This document shows positions 8,583 to 17,063 of a DNA stretch of 64,000 nt, in pieces. The notes beneath the pieces were generated by a model. The model saw only the letters and a program-made list of their open reading frames with translations. It was not told the DNA's origin and made no database searches. Position 1 is the stretch's first letter; each line of letters starts with the position of its first letter. The stretch covers positions 2,170,001 to 2,234,000 of the forward strand of contig NZ_CP048602.1 in the NCBI RefSeq assembly GCF_012427705.1, written 5' to 3'. A program made the position numbers and the translations under genes. This stretch comes from Vreelandella piezotolerans. Lineage in GTDB: Bacteria; Pseudomonadota; Gammaproteobacteria; Pseudomonadales; Halomonadaceae.

Positions 8583-9377
8583 TCAGCGACGCTCATTGAG
8601 GACCGCTTTTGGGAAATGACGACGCAATATCCGGTTTTGGAAATCATCCACGAATCGGCTATTGATAATGATGATAAAACGCTCGAAAGGGGCCTCACTA
8701 TCGAGCTGTTCGATCCCATCGACACTGTGAAACAGCCGATCGTCGCGCAGATGAAGAATATCACCAGGGTTCAGCGTGATATCGACCAATGACTGCGTGC
8801 CCGCCTTGTCGGCAAAGAGGTGGTTTTCGGCGCCCGCGACGTTTTCCCGATTGAGAACCAGAATGCTAAGCGCCTTGCAGCCATCGGCATGAATCCCCTG
8901 CCCCTGAAGAGGGTCGACGGCACCTTCCCCGCGAACCCCAGTGATCTGCATCAGAATGGGTTCGTGCGCACCGATGCCCCAAAGCGTTGCCCAGGCGAGA
9001 ACGAAAGCCTTGACATCGGGGCGTGCTAAAAACGCTTGCGTCAGCGGATCATAATACCGCAAGCGATCCGCCATGCTTTCCGCATCGTTGAAAGCACCTC
9101 CCTGTGCCATCGGGCACTGGCCCATATCCTCTACCTCTCCCTGATCATTCAGAGCGAGCCATGACATCCGCTTCCAGCGAAGATTGACATAAGGATCGCG
9201 GGGCAGGTCCGCCACGAAACCCTGCCAGGCAGCCAGATCGATTCGCTCGCGAAGATCGGTCTTCGCCCAATCCTGATGCCGCAGCGCCTCGATCACTTCG
9301 GGACGCCAATACTCGGCAATGGGATGGGCAGACATAGAGGGAAGTTCGACACCGTGTGTGAGAGTATCGAGTTTCAT
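8583..9377 (-). CDS. 2OG-Fe(II) dioxygenase, amino-acid hydroxylase-like (PF10014 type)
   Basis: A 264-residue protein of the 2-oxoglutarate/iron dioxygenase group that includes the Bacillus L-isoleucine 4-hydroxylase. The iron ligands are visible as His163 and Asp165 (GIHADG) and His217 (LFHSVDGI), and Arg233 (FERFIIII) is placed to bind 2-oxoglutarate. The substrate cannot be told from sequence; free amino acids are the known substrates in this family. The ATG at 9377 has AGGAGA 8 bases upstream. It is followed by a strong terminator and so is monocistronic. Upstream lies an AT-rich stretch shared with the divergent PAS-GGDEF-EAL gene. Confidence 0.82.
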   Translation of the reverse strand: MKLDTLTHGVELPSMSAHPIAEYWRPEVIEALRHQDWAKTDLRERIDLAAWQGFVADLPRDPYVNLRWKRMSWLALNDQGEVEDMGQCPMAQGGAFNDAESMADRLRYYDPLTQAFLARPDVKAFVLAWATLWGIGAHEPILMQITGVRGEGAVDPLQGQGIHADGCKALSILVLNRENVAGAENHLFADKAGTQSLVDITLNPGDILHLRDDRLFHSVDGIEQLDSEAPFERFIIIINSRFVDDFQNRILRRHFPKAVLNERR

Positions 9378-9552
9378 GTGAGTATTCTCCTGTTCTTTGG
9401 GCGGAATTGCCCGGTGCGGCCGGTATCAACACCCCGGCCAACAGAAGAAAAATGAAAAGAGTTGCAAGGATATGTCAAAGAAATGTAGGTAAAAAGAGTG
9501 ATTTTGTTGCCAAAAGGATCAGACCGTCGGCGTTATATCGGAGTAATTCATC

Positions 9553-9572
9553 TCCTACCAATAGGTGTAGGA
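9553..9572. promoter_or_regulatory. inverted repeat in AT-rich divergent intergenic region
   Basis: TCCTAC and GTAGGA are separated by 8 bases, within an AT-rich gap (9378-9643) between the divergent dioxygenase and PAS-GGDEF-EAL genes. The base composition differs clearly from the GC-rich surroundings. It may be a binding site for an unknown regulator; I see no matching known operator. Confidence 0.3.
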
Positions 9573-9643
9573 TAAATACAACAAAATGCCTTATGGTTAC
9601 CCTTATGATGGCCATTGAAAGTGTTTTTCTTTAAGTGGATCCC

Positions 9644-11509
9644 ATGACTGCCCGCGATTTTCGACATCACAGAGATCTGGAACGTCCGAAGAAGCACCCC
9701 AAGGCGTTTCCCAATGAGCGGTGTCAGGTGTCCAAGCCGCCGCCAGCGGAGGACGTCGATCTACATGATGCAGGCAGAGAAGAGATCGAGTTAGTACGCC
9801 GCCAATACTTAGAAAGTGAACAACGATTTCGCACCCTGCTGGAAAGCCTTCCGAAAGTGGCCGTTCAAGGGTACGACCGCGATCGACGCGTCATTTACTG
9901 GAACGAAGGCAGCACCCGCCTCTATGGCTATACACCTGAAGAAGCCTTGGGAGAATTACTGGAAGACCTGATCATTCCAGGCCCTATGCGTGAGGGAGTG
10001 ATTCAGGCGCATAGCGCCTGGATCGAAGAAGGCGTCGCCATACCCGCCGGAGAGCTCGAACTCATGCACAAAACCGGCGAACGGATATCGGTCTATTCAC
10101 AGCACCTGATGCTCAATGAGCATACCGATGCCCCCTTGCTGTTTTGCGTGGATGTCGATCTTTCTGACCAGAAACGTGCCCACCGGGACCTGGAGTTTGC
10201 CACCCGCTTCGACAGGCTCACCCATCTCCCTAACCGGCAGACCTTCGAGATGGACCTGGACAACCTGCTGGAATCCTGTCGCCGTGTGGGCAACAGTCTT
10301 GCCACCCTTTATTTAGATATCGATCACTTCGTCGAGATCAATGATGCCCTTGGTTATGACCAGGGCGATCGCCTGCTCGTCGAGCTGACTCGACGCCTGC
10401 GGGAGTGCCAGCGCGTCACTGACCTGGTGTCTCGCGTCTCTAGCGACGAGTTCGTGCTAGCCTTTCCCTGCGGCCATTTAGCCACCAATGTCGAACGCGT
10501 GGTTCGTCGTATTCAGAATGTCTTTCGGAAACCGTTCGTCTTGGATGGTCGGGAGCGTCAGGTCACGGCCTGCCTGGGCGTGGCGCTCTTTCCTGACAAT
10601 GGTGAATCGTCACGGGAATTGATACGAAATGCCGATGTGGCCAAGAACCGGGCCAAACTCGAGGGCCGGGGTACCGTACGTTTCTTCCAGCAGAAGCTGC
10701 ATGATGAGCTGGTTCGCCAGCACTATCTTTCGTCGCGACTCGAAGAGGCCTTGGATAATGGCGAACTCTCCCTGCACTTCCAGCCGCAAGTCTCCGCGGT
10801 CAGCGGAGGAATAGAGAACCTCGAAGCGTTGCTGCGCTGGGAGCCCCCCGAGGGCCCGACGATCTCGCCTGCCGAGTTCATCCCGCTGGCCGAGCGCTCC
10901 GGTTTGATCCATCGTCTCGGCGATTGGGTCATCGAAGAAGCCTGTCACCAGCAGGTAGCGTGGCGTGCCAAGGGGTTTCATCGGCACCGGATCGACATCA
11001 ATATCTCGGGTCGGCAACTGACACGTCCCGGCGCCCTCAAACGTTTCGAGGACACGCTACAGCGCCATGGCTTGGCCCCGCAGGATATCGGCATCGAATT
11101 GACCGAGAACATCCTCATCGAAGCCGACGAGACCGTCCTCGAAGACCTTTGGCGTCTTTATCATCGCGGTATACGCATTGCGATCGATGATTTCGGGATT
11201 GGTTACTCCTCCCTAAGCTACCTCAAGCACTTCCCCGCCACGGCCCTGAAGATCGACCGCTCCTTCATTCAGGATGCGCCTACCCAACCAAAAGACCGAG
11301 CCATTCTGGAAGGCGCCATCCTCATCGGTCATCGATTGGGATTAGAGGTAGTGGCCGAAGGCGTCGAGAATGCCGAACAGCTCTCCCTGCTGCGCGACCT
11401 ACATTGCGATCTCATCCAAGGATTCTTCTTCTTCCGCCCGATGCCTGCCCAGGAAATCGAACGGCTGTTGAGCGGTTTTGTGGGTGGTCCTGGGGGGTTA
11501 TCGGGCTGA
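9644..11509 (+). CDS. PAS-GGDEF-EAL protein, probable c-di-GMP phosphodiesterase
   Basis: A cytoplasmic three-domain protein of 621 residues with no membrane segment: a polar N-terminus and short helix, a PAS domain (about 60-180, QGYDRDRRVIYWNEGSTRLYGYTPEE), a GGDEF domain and an EAL domain. The GGDEF motif is SSDEF (codons 10439-10453), so cyclase activity should be lost, though GTP binding may remain. The EAL domain keeps its key residues: EALLRW, NISGRQL, ELTEN, IDDFGIGYSS, LKIDRSF, VAEGVE and QGFFFFRP. Hydrolysis of cyclic di-GMP is therefore expected. ATG at 9644 is preferred over the GTG at 9635. No co-transcribed partner follows. Confidence 0.9.
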   Translation: MTARDFRHHRDLERPKKHPKAFPNERCQVSKPPPAEDVDLHDAGREEIELVRRQYLESEQRFRTLLESLPKVAVQGYDRDRRVIYWNEGSTRLYGYTPEEALGELLEDLIIPGPMREGVIQAHSAWIEEGVAIPAGELELMHKTGERISVYSQHLMLNEHTDAPLLFCVDVDLSDQKRAHRDLEFATRFDRLTHLPNRQTFEMDLDNLLESCRRVGNSLATLYLDIDHFVEINDALGYDQGDRLLVELTRRLRECQRVTDLVSRVSSDEFVLAFPCGHLATNVERVVRRIQNVFRKPFVLDGRERQVTACLGVALFPDNGESSRELIRNADVAKNRAKLEGRGTVRFFQQKLHDELVRQHYLSSRLEEALDNGELSLHFQPQVSAVSGGIENLEALLRWEPPEGPTISPAEFIPLAERSGLIHRLGDWVIEEACHQQVAWRAKGFHRHRIDINISGRQLTRPGALKRFEDTLQRHGLAPQDIGIELTENILIEADETVLEDLWRLYHRGIRIAIDDFGIGYSSLSYLKHFPATALKIDRSFIQDAPTQPKDRAILEGAILIGHRLGLEVVAEGVENAEQLSLLRDLHCDLIQGFFFFRPMPAQEIERLLSGFVGGPGGLSG

Positions 11510-11773
11510 GGGTTGTTGTGGTTTGGCTTACCGCTCCATTTGTTGCTCTATTTTTGTGGATTGTGCGCGATTTCCACTGATGACCGGGATTGTTCTCCAC
11601 CATTTGCTCATCGTCTTGATTAGACCTCTTCAAATACACTACCGAACGAATTGGCATATCTTTTGAATCGACGTCAATTGAAACTAGTCACACACCGTTC
11701 TTTTCACTCTTAGCCTCTTCATACCGAAAAAGGTAAGCTTTGCAACACGTTCGCTGCTGAAGATGCTTCCTCC

Positions 11774-12694
11774 ATGACCACCCACTGGATTCTTGGCCCT
11801 GGGGCCATTGGCCGTTTGTTAGCGCACTCCCTAGCCCCGCTCGTTGATGTGGCGGTAATTGGCCGCCTTGCATTGCCATCGCGGCAGGTGCTGACCACGC
11901 CGGAAGGCGACGTGCGTGTTCAGCATTTAACCTCACTTACCGCTGAACAGTTGGTGGCGGATACGCCTGCACCACCTGCGTTCGTGCACATCACCACCAA
12001 AGCCATGGCCGCCGAGGCGGCGCTGTCGAGTATCGCGAGCGCGCTGCCCCCTTCTACTCCACTGGTACTGTGGCAGAACGGTTTTTATGCGCAGCCGCGT
12101 ATTACCCAAACGTGGCCAGGGCCGGTGCTGTGCGCTACCACCACTCAGGGGGCGTACTTAACCGGAGATGATGGCGTAGTACACGCCGGGCGCGGGCCAA
12201 CGTTTGTGGGGGATTTAGATAACCAGCACGCCGGGTTAGCGGCATCCTTAGCGGTGCTGCTGAGTGAGGCTGGGCTTACTGCTTCAGAGGTGAACGATAT
12301 TCGCAGCCGTCTGTGGCAGAAGTTAGCGGTGAATGCGGCGATTAACCCGTTAGTGGCGCTGCATGGCGTGCGTAATGGGGAGCTTCGTGGAGATGCCTAT
12401 TCAGGCCGCGTAGTGGCCGTGGTGAGGGAAGTCGCGGCGATTTTAGCGAAGGAAGGGGTTGTGCCGCCGAACGGTGGCGAGGGTGAAGCCGCCTGGTTGG
12501 AACTGGTGTGGCAGGTGGTGGAGAACACCGCGAACAATAAAGCCTCGATGTTGCAGGATGTTGAGGCCAAACGGCTGACCGAGCGGGGGGCGATTTTAGG
12601 GCCGTTGATTGAGCGCGCTGAGCGGCATGGGTTGAGGTGTGAGGTATTGAAGGGGTTGGATAGGGAGTTGGCGCAAGTGGAAGTCGGCTTTTAA
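11774..12694 (+). CDS. panE: 2-dehydropantoate 2-reductase (ApbA/PanE family)
   Basis: NADPH-dependent reductase of the ketopantoate reductase family, used in pantothenate synthesis. The nucleotide-binding motif GPGAIG is at residues 8-13, a Lys-containing helix WQKLAVNAAINPL forms the catalytic region, and the second signature NNKASMLQDVEAKRLTE, with Ser, Asp and Glu contacts, lies near residue 255. Length 306 fits. A putative family member of different substrate range cannot be excluded, because related reductases reduce other alpha-keto acids. It stands alone and is convergent with the GST gene, with a palindromic repeat copy in the gap. Confidence 0.85.
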   Translation: MTTHWILGPGAIGRLLAHSLAPLVDVAVIGRLALPSRQVLTTPEGDVRVQHLTSLTAEQLVADTPAPPAFVHITTKAMAAEAALSSIASALPPSTPLVLWQNGFYAQPRITQTWPGPVLCATTTQGAYLTGDDGVVHAGRGPTFVGDLDNQHAGLAASLAVLLSEAGLTASEVNDIRSRLWQKLAVNAAINPLVALHGVRNGELRGDAYSGRVVAVVREVAAILAKEGVVPPNGGEGEAAWLELVWQVVENTANNKASMLQDVEAKRLTERGAILGPLIERAERHGLRCEVLKGLDRELAQVEVGF

Positions 12695-12703
12695 GACAAC
12701 AGC

Positions 12704-12762
12704 CCAGGGGCAGTGTTGCTGCCCTTCGCGGGTGCCTCGCGGTGCTCGTTACGCCGCGCTAC
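12704..12762 (+). repeat. palindromic dispersed repeat, copy 1
   Basis: A 59-base element between the convergent panE-like and GST genes that recurs at 13480-13537. It contains a hairpin GGGCAG/CTGCCC (12708-12713 with 12719-12724) followed by a conserved 40-base GC-rich segment that differs from the second copy at four positions. It resembles an extragenic palindromic (REP-like) element. Confidence 0.75.
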
Positions 12763-12817
12763 AGGGTGGTTGACCCTCTTCGGCGGCGACGATACCTTCC
12801 GAGTTTAAAATGAGTTT

Positions 12818-13444
12818 TTAAGTGACTGGAATCATCACGATCTTGCGGTAGGCGGGCCGTTCGGCGAGTCGTTCTGTCCAGCGCTGGAGGTGCGGGCGGG
12901 GTTGCCAGGAGAGGCCGCTGTTGAGCAGGTTATAAGTGAACGGGGCGATGGCGATATCGGCGAGGCCGAAGGCGTCGCCGGAGAACCAAGGCTGCTGGCT
13001 CAACGCGGTGTCTAGCTGGGCGAGGAGTTTTTCACAGGTAGCAATGGCAGGGTTTAGCCGTTCGCTATCGCGCTGTTCCGGCGGGGTGCGAACGTACCCC
13101 ATCAAAATGGTGCGGTGGGCGGGGGTGAGCAGACTGGTGGACCAATCCATCCACTTTTCCATCTGCGCCCGCTTGGCGGGCTCTTCGATCCATAGATGAT
13201 TAGGAGCGTACTGCGCTGCCAAGTAGCGCAGAATGGTATTGGACTCCCACAGCACGCTTTGCGTCGCGTCGTCTTTGAGTAGCGGCACCAGGCCATTGGG
13301 GTTCATGGCGAGGTACTCCGGCGTGTCGTTCACGCCGTGGTGCAGGCCCGCCACGATCTGCTCGTGGGGCAGCGCTAGCTCTTCCAGTACCCAGAGTACT
13401 TTTTTGACGTTGGTGGAGTTGTTGCGGCCCCAAAGCGTAATCAT
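12818..13444 (-). CDS. glutathione S-transferase family protein
   Basis: A 208-residue GST with an N-terminal thioredoxin-like domain and an alpha-helical C-terminal domain. The N-terminus [22 protein letters not shown] gives the Ser/Asn glutathione-activating region (beta/theta-like), and the cis-proline motif NPNGLVPLL with [11 protein letters not shown] supplies the glutathione gamma-Glu contact. The helix motif [16 protein letters not shown] is the usual folding N-cap box. The start at 13444 has AAGGA 5 bases upstream. The substrate is unknown. It is flanked by two copies of a repeat and follows the valine operon on the same strand. Confidence 0.9.
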   Translation of the reverse strand: MITLWGRNNSTNVKKVLWVLEELALPHEQIVAGLHHGVNDTPEYLAMNPNGLVPLLKDDATQSVLWESNTILRYLAAQYAPNHLWIEEPAKRAQMEKWMDWSTSLLTPAHRTILMGYVRTPPEQRDSERLNPAIATCEKLLAQLDTALSQQPWFSGDAFGLADIAIAPFTYNLLNSGLSWQPRPHLQRWTERLAERPAYRKIVMIPVT

Positions 13445-13479
13445 GGCAGTCCTTATGCTAGATAGATTGAAGTGGCGGG

Positions 13480-13537
13480 CCAGGGGGGCGTTGCCGCCCT
13501 TCGCGGGTGCCTGGCGCTGCTCGTTATCCCGCGCTAC
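13480..13537 (+). repeat. palindromic dispersed repeat, copy 2
   Basis: Second copy of the element seen at 12704-12762, in the same orientation, here between mmsB and the GST gene. Its hairpin is GGGCG/CGCCC (13486-13490 with 13495-13499). Both arms differ from copy 1 in a way that keeps the pairing, so the folded form seems to matter. Confidence 0.75.
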
Positions 13538-13563
13538 GCCATCGCCTCACGGTTTACCACTCA

Positions 13564-14460
13564 CTACTCACTCTTATCTTGATACAACTTGAGCAGGCTG
13601 GAGAAGTCGAGTTTGCCGTTGCCTCCTGCCTTGTGCAGGGTGAACAGCGAGCGAGCGGCGGAGCCCATGGGCACCGGGGAAGCGCTCTGCTGGCTGACAT
13701 CCATGGCAAGGCCCAGGTCTTTGATCATCAGGTCGACCTGGAAACCGCCTTGGTAGCCTTTCGAGGCGGGTGCGTTTTCCATTACCCCTGGATAAGGATT
13801 GTAGACGTTTAGTGCCCAGTTGCCGCCGGAGCTTTGCTTCATGATTTCCGAAAGCACGGCGGGGTCGAGGCCATTTTTGACGCCCATGTTGATCGCTTCG
13901 CAGGTACCTGCCATCAGAATCGACAGCAGCATGTTGTTGCACACTTTGGCGACCTGCCCCGCGCCGTGGTTGCCCGCGTGGAAGATGTTTTTACCCATGG
14001 CTTGCAGCACCGGCTGCGCCTGGGCGAACTGCTCTTCCGAGCCACCGACGATAAACGTCAGCGTGCCCGCTTGGGCACCGCCTACCCCACCGGAGACCGG
14101 CGCATCCATAAAACCAATGCCCTTTTCTGCTCCGGCGGCGGCGACTTGGCGGGCGGTGTCGGCGTCAATGGTAGAGCAATCGATCACCAAGGCACTGGGT
14201 TTGATGACGTCGAACAGCGGCGCGTCGCCGTCTACGTAAAGCCCCCGCACGTGCTTGCCTGCGGGTAGCATGGAGATGATGAAATCGGCGTCGGTAGCGG
14301 CCTCTGTGGCGGTGGCGGCAACGTCGCAGCCTTGCGATTGGGCGGTCTCCAGCGCCTGAGCGGAGAGATCGAAGGCCCGCACGGTAAAGCCTGCTTTCGC
14401 CAGATTGGCGGCCATGGGGCCGCCCATATTGCCTAATCCAATAAACGCAACGGTAGTCAT
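13564..14460 (-). CDS. mmsB: 3-hydroxyisobutyrate dehydrogenase
   Basis: NAD-dependent oxidation of 3-hydroxyisobutyrate to methylmalonate semialdehyde in valine degradation. The Rossmann motif GLGNMG is at 8-13, the substrate-binding signature DAPVSGGVGGAQAGTLT at 119-135, and the catalytic lysine is Lys172 in GQVAKVCNN. The length of 298 is standard. It is the last gene of a minus-strand operon behind isobutyryl-CoA dehydrogenase and the 3-hydroxyisobutyryl-CoA hydrolase. The methylmalonate-semialdehyde dehydrogenase (mmsA) that would finish the pathway is not in this window. Confidence 0.95.
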   Translation of the reverse strand: MTTVAFIGLGNMGGPMAANLAKAGFTVRAFDLSAQALETAQSQGCDVAATATEAATDADFIISMLPAGKHVRGLYVDGDAPLFDVIKPSALVIDCSTIDADTARQVAAAGAEKGIGFMDAPVSGGVGGAQAGTLTFIVGGSEEQFAQAQPVLQAMGKNIFHAGNHGAGQVAKVCNNMLLSILMAGTCEAINMGVKNGLDPAVLSEIMKQSSGGNWALNVYNPYPGVMENAPASKGYQGGFQVDLMIKDLGLAMDVSQQSASPVPMGSAARSLFTLHKAGGNGKLDFSSLLKLYQDKSE

Positions 14461-14505
14461 CTTTTTGTCCTTGTTAGCGTGTCATGTGCGGTGCATGAGG
14501 GTACG

Positions 14506-15621
14506 TTATGCCAAGTCTGCCAGCGGGTTGGTATCCCAAGGCGATGCCAGCAACTCGTCGATGAAAGTAGGTTCGACCGAGGCCACATCCGGATAGGTCC
14601 AGCTTGGCTGACCGTCTTTATCCACCAGCAGCGCGCGCACCCCTTCGGGGAACTCTCGGTGGCGGCAGCACTGCACCGAAAGCGCCAGCTCGAATTGGAA
14701 GACTTCCGCCAACGACATGTGTTTGGCGCGGCTGAGCTGCTCGTGGATCAGTTTGACCGACACGGGACTGCCGTGGGCCAAAGTTTTTTGCGCTTTGCTG
14801 AACCACTGGTCGTCGGTCCGAACGGCCAATACGGCCTCGACCATCTGCTCGACGGTGTCGTGGTCCATTAGCTCACGAATCATGGAAGCAGACTTGTAAA
14901 CCGGCGCTTCCATCTCCGCAAAGACGTTTTGGGAGGCTTGCTCAAGCTCGCGTAGCACGCGGTTCACCACGCCGTGGGCGTCGGTCTCTGCACCCTCGCC
15001 CCAGTTAGCGGCCAACAGCTTTTCAGCCAATGCGCCACGTTGGTGGCTGGCAATGGCGCGATCGGCCAGGCCTAAATGAACCGCGTCCGGTGCGTTGATT
15101 TGCCCGCCGGTCATCGCCAAAAACCGCCCGGCACCGCCCGGCAAACGGTTGAGGAACCAGCTCGCCCCCACGTCGGGGTACAGCCCAATGGTGACTTCCG
15201 GCATGGCCAGCCGCGAGGTTTCGGTGACGATGCGGTGGCTGCTGCCGCTGAGTAACCCCATGCCGCCGCCCATCACGATGCCGTTGCCCCAGCAAATCAC
15301 CGGTTTGGGAAACGTATGGAGCTGATAATCCAGACGGTATTCGTTCTCGAAGAAGCGCTCGGGGAAGTCAGCGGCCCCCTCGCCTTGAATGGCTTTGTAG
15401 AGATTGACCACATCGCCACCGGCGCAGAAGGCTTTTTCACCGGCGCTATCCAGCAGCACGGCCACGACCCGATCGTCAGATTGCCACTGACTCAGGCGCG
15501 GCAGGATCTCTTCGATCATGTCCAACGTCAGCGCGTTGAGCGAGCGCTCGGCGTTCAAGGTGATCTCGCCAATCACATGGCCATCTTGGGTGGTGTGCTC
15601 TTCAAACAGTACGCAACTCAT
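14506..15621 (-). CDS. 3-hydroxyisobutyryl-CoA hydrolase (crotonase family)
   Basis: Crotonase-fold enzyme, 371 residues, longer than simple hydratases (~260) and matching 3-hydroxyisobutyryl-CoA hydrolases. The oxyanion-hole segment KAFCAGGDV is at 63-71 and the catalytic region MPEVTIGLYPDVGAS holds Glu142 and Asp150, the pair typical for hydrolase members. A C-terminal helical extension ends in DELLASPWDTNPLADLA. It releases free 3-hydroxyisobutyrate for the neighbouring MmsB. Many such proteins are labelled enoyl-CoA hydratase; some also hydrate. Context makes the valine role likely. Confidence 0.9.
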   Translation of the reverse strand: MSCVLFEEHTTQDGHVIGEITLNAERSLNALTLDMIEEILPRLSQWQSDDRVVAVLLDSAGEKAFCAGGDVVNLYKAIQGEGAADFPERFFENEYRLDYQLHTFPKPVICWGNGIVMGGGMGLLSGSSHRIVTETSRLAMPEVTIGLYPDVGASWFLNRLPGGAGRFLAMTGGQINAPDAVHLGLADRAIASHQRGALAEKLLAANWGEGAETDAHGVVNRVLRELEQASQNVFAEMEAPVYKSASMIRELMDHDTVEQMVEAVLAVRTDDQWFSKAQKTLAHGSPVSVKLIHEQLSRAKHMSLAEVFQFELALSVQCCRHREFPEGVRALLVDKDGQPSWTYPDVASVEPTFIDELLASPWDTNPLADLA

Positions 15622-15668
15622 CGTTTGTCCTTGTTATGAAAGGGGCTCGGTGGCAAGTGCCCCGGCGA

Positions 15669-16823
15669 CTATAGCTCGGCGGCACCGTCGGCCAGTACGC
15701 GGCGGGAAATGATCAGCCGCATGATTTCGTTGGTGCCTTCCAGAATACGGTGTACGCGGGTATCGCGCACGTAGCGCTCCACTGGGTACTCCTTGATGTA
15801 GCCATTGCCACCGTAGAGCTGTAGCGCTTCATCGCATACTTTGAAGCCCACGTCCGTCGCGAAGCGTTTGGCCATGGCGCAATAAGTGGTGGCATCCGGG
15901 TGACCCGCATCCAGCTTGGTGGCGGCCATGCGCACTAGCTGACGTGCGGCGACGAGCTCGGTGACCATATCGGCCAGGCGAAACTGCAGGGCCTGAAAAT
16001 CGGCCAAACGCTTGCCGAACTGCTTGCGCTCGAGCATGTACTCGCGGGCTTTATTCAACGCCTGCTGGGCCGTGCCGATGGAACAGGTGGCAATGTTAAT
16101 ACGCCCGCCGTCCAGCCCCTTCATGGCGATTTTGAAACCGTCACCTTCGTTACCCAGCAGGTGGTTAGCGGGGACGCGCACGTCTTCGAAGGTAATCATA
16201 CGGGTGGGCTGGCTATTCCAACCCATCTTGTCTTCTTTACGGCCGTAGCTGATGCCCTCGCTCTTGGCATCCACCGCAAAGGCGGAAACGCCGCCAGGGC
16301 CTTCACCGCCGGTCCGCGCCATCACCACCAGGAAGTCGGTGCTGCCCGCCCCGGAGATGAACATCTTGCTGCCGTTCAACACATAGTGTTCGCCATCGCG
16401 CTTTGCGGTGGTTTTGAGGGATGCTGCATCGGACCCTGAATTGGGCTCGGTCAGACAGTAGGAGCCCAATAGCTCCCCCGTCGCCAGCTTTTCGCCCCAC
16501 TGCGCCACGGCCTCCCGCGTGCCGAAATCGGCCAGCATCCAGGTCACCATGTTATGGATGGTGAGGTATGCGGTAGTGGAAGTGCAGCCCATCGAGAGCT
16601 GCTCGAAAATGATGCTGGCATCCAGCCGTGAAAGTCCCAGCCCACCGACGCTTTCCGGGGCGTAGAGCGAGCAAAAGCCCAACTCCCCTGCTTTACGAAT
16701 CACATCGACGGGGAAAAAAGATTCTGCGTCCCATTCGGCGGCGTGGGGCTCTAGCTCGTTCTGAGCGAACGCTCGGGCCATATCGGAAAAGGCGACCTGG
16801 TCTTCACTTAGCTCGAAATTCAT
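15669..16823 (-). CDS. acyl-CoA dehydrogenase, probable isobutyryl-CoA dehydrogenase
   Basis: FAD-dependent acyl-CoA dehydrogenase of 384 residues. FAD and substrate motifs CLTEPNSGSDAAS (about 122-134) and the C-terminal signature LQLYGGNGYIKEYPVERYVRD are present, and the catalytic base is the Glu in the LEGTNEIMRL motif near residue 365. This C-terminal Glu position is that of short-branched and short-chain dehydrogenases, unlike isovaleryl-CoA dehydrogenase. It is the first gene of the valine operon, directly before the hydrolase and mmsB, which supports isobutyryl-CoA as substrate. A LiuR-like operator lies about 90 bases upstream. Confidence 0.88.
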   Translation of the reverse strand: MNFELSEDQVAFSDMARAFAQNELEPHAAEWDAESFFPVDVIRKAGELGFCSLYAPESVGGLGLSRLDASIIFEQLSMGCTSTTAYLTIHNMVTWMLADFGTREAVAQWGEKLATGELLGSYCLTEPNSGSDAASLKTTAKRDGEHYVLNGSKMFISGAGSTDFLVVMARTGGEGPGGVSAFAVDAKSEGISYGRKEDKMGWNSQPTRMITFEDVRVPANHLLGNEGDGFKIAMKGLDGGRINIATCSIGTAQQALNKAREYMLERKQFGKRLADFQALQFRLADMVTELVAARQLVRMAATKLDAGHPDATTYCAMAKRFATDVGFKVCDEALQLYGGNGYIKEYPVERYVRDTRVHRILEGTNEIMRLIISRRVLADGAAEL

Positions 16824-16908
16824 GGCGTATCTCCACAGCGCGTGGGTGGCCTGCGCCCTTTTGAGGCAGTGGGACAGTCACACACGGGTGTTGTCATTAT
16901 TGGTAATG

Positions 16909-16924
16909 TTGACGTTTACGTTAA
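16909..16924. promoter_or_regulatory. LiuR-like operator upstream of valine operon
   Basis: TTGACGTTTACGTTAA matches the perfect palindrome near liuR at 13 of 16 positions and keeps the core ACGT-NN-ACGT. It lies about 85 bases upstream of the isobutyryl-CoA dehydrogenase start in the AT-rich gap. LiuR-type MerR regulators are known to bind such sites in front of branched-chain amino acid genes. Confidence 0.65.
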
Positions 16925-17006
16925 CTTATATTTTTAGCTTGTGCGGCGCAACCCAATCCCCCAATACCTTTGGCGTAGAAGGTGACCAACGCTTCCGATC
17001 AGGCAG

Positions 17007-17030
17007 AAAAAAGGGTGCCCAAAGGCACCC
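17007..17030 (-). terminator. rho-independent terminator of liv operon
   Basis: Seven-base-pair stem GGGTGCC/GGCACCC (17013-17019 with 17024-17030), followed on the minus strand by six T residues. It lies about 35 bases after the livM stop codon and so ends the importer operon. Confidence 0.9.
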
Positions 17031-17063
17031 AATCCACGGACAGACGCGGTTAACGGGAATCGA

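Noticed and set aside
9407..9634. Plus-strand open frame of 75 codons in the AT-rich gap before the PAS-GGDEF-EAL gene
   Set aside because: No ribosome site, no family resemblance, odd composition, and it overlaps the likely promoter region of both divergent genes.
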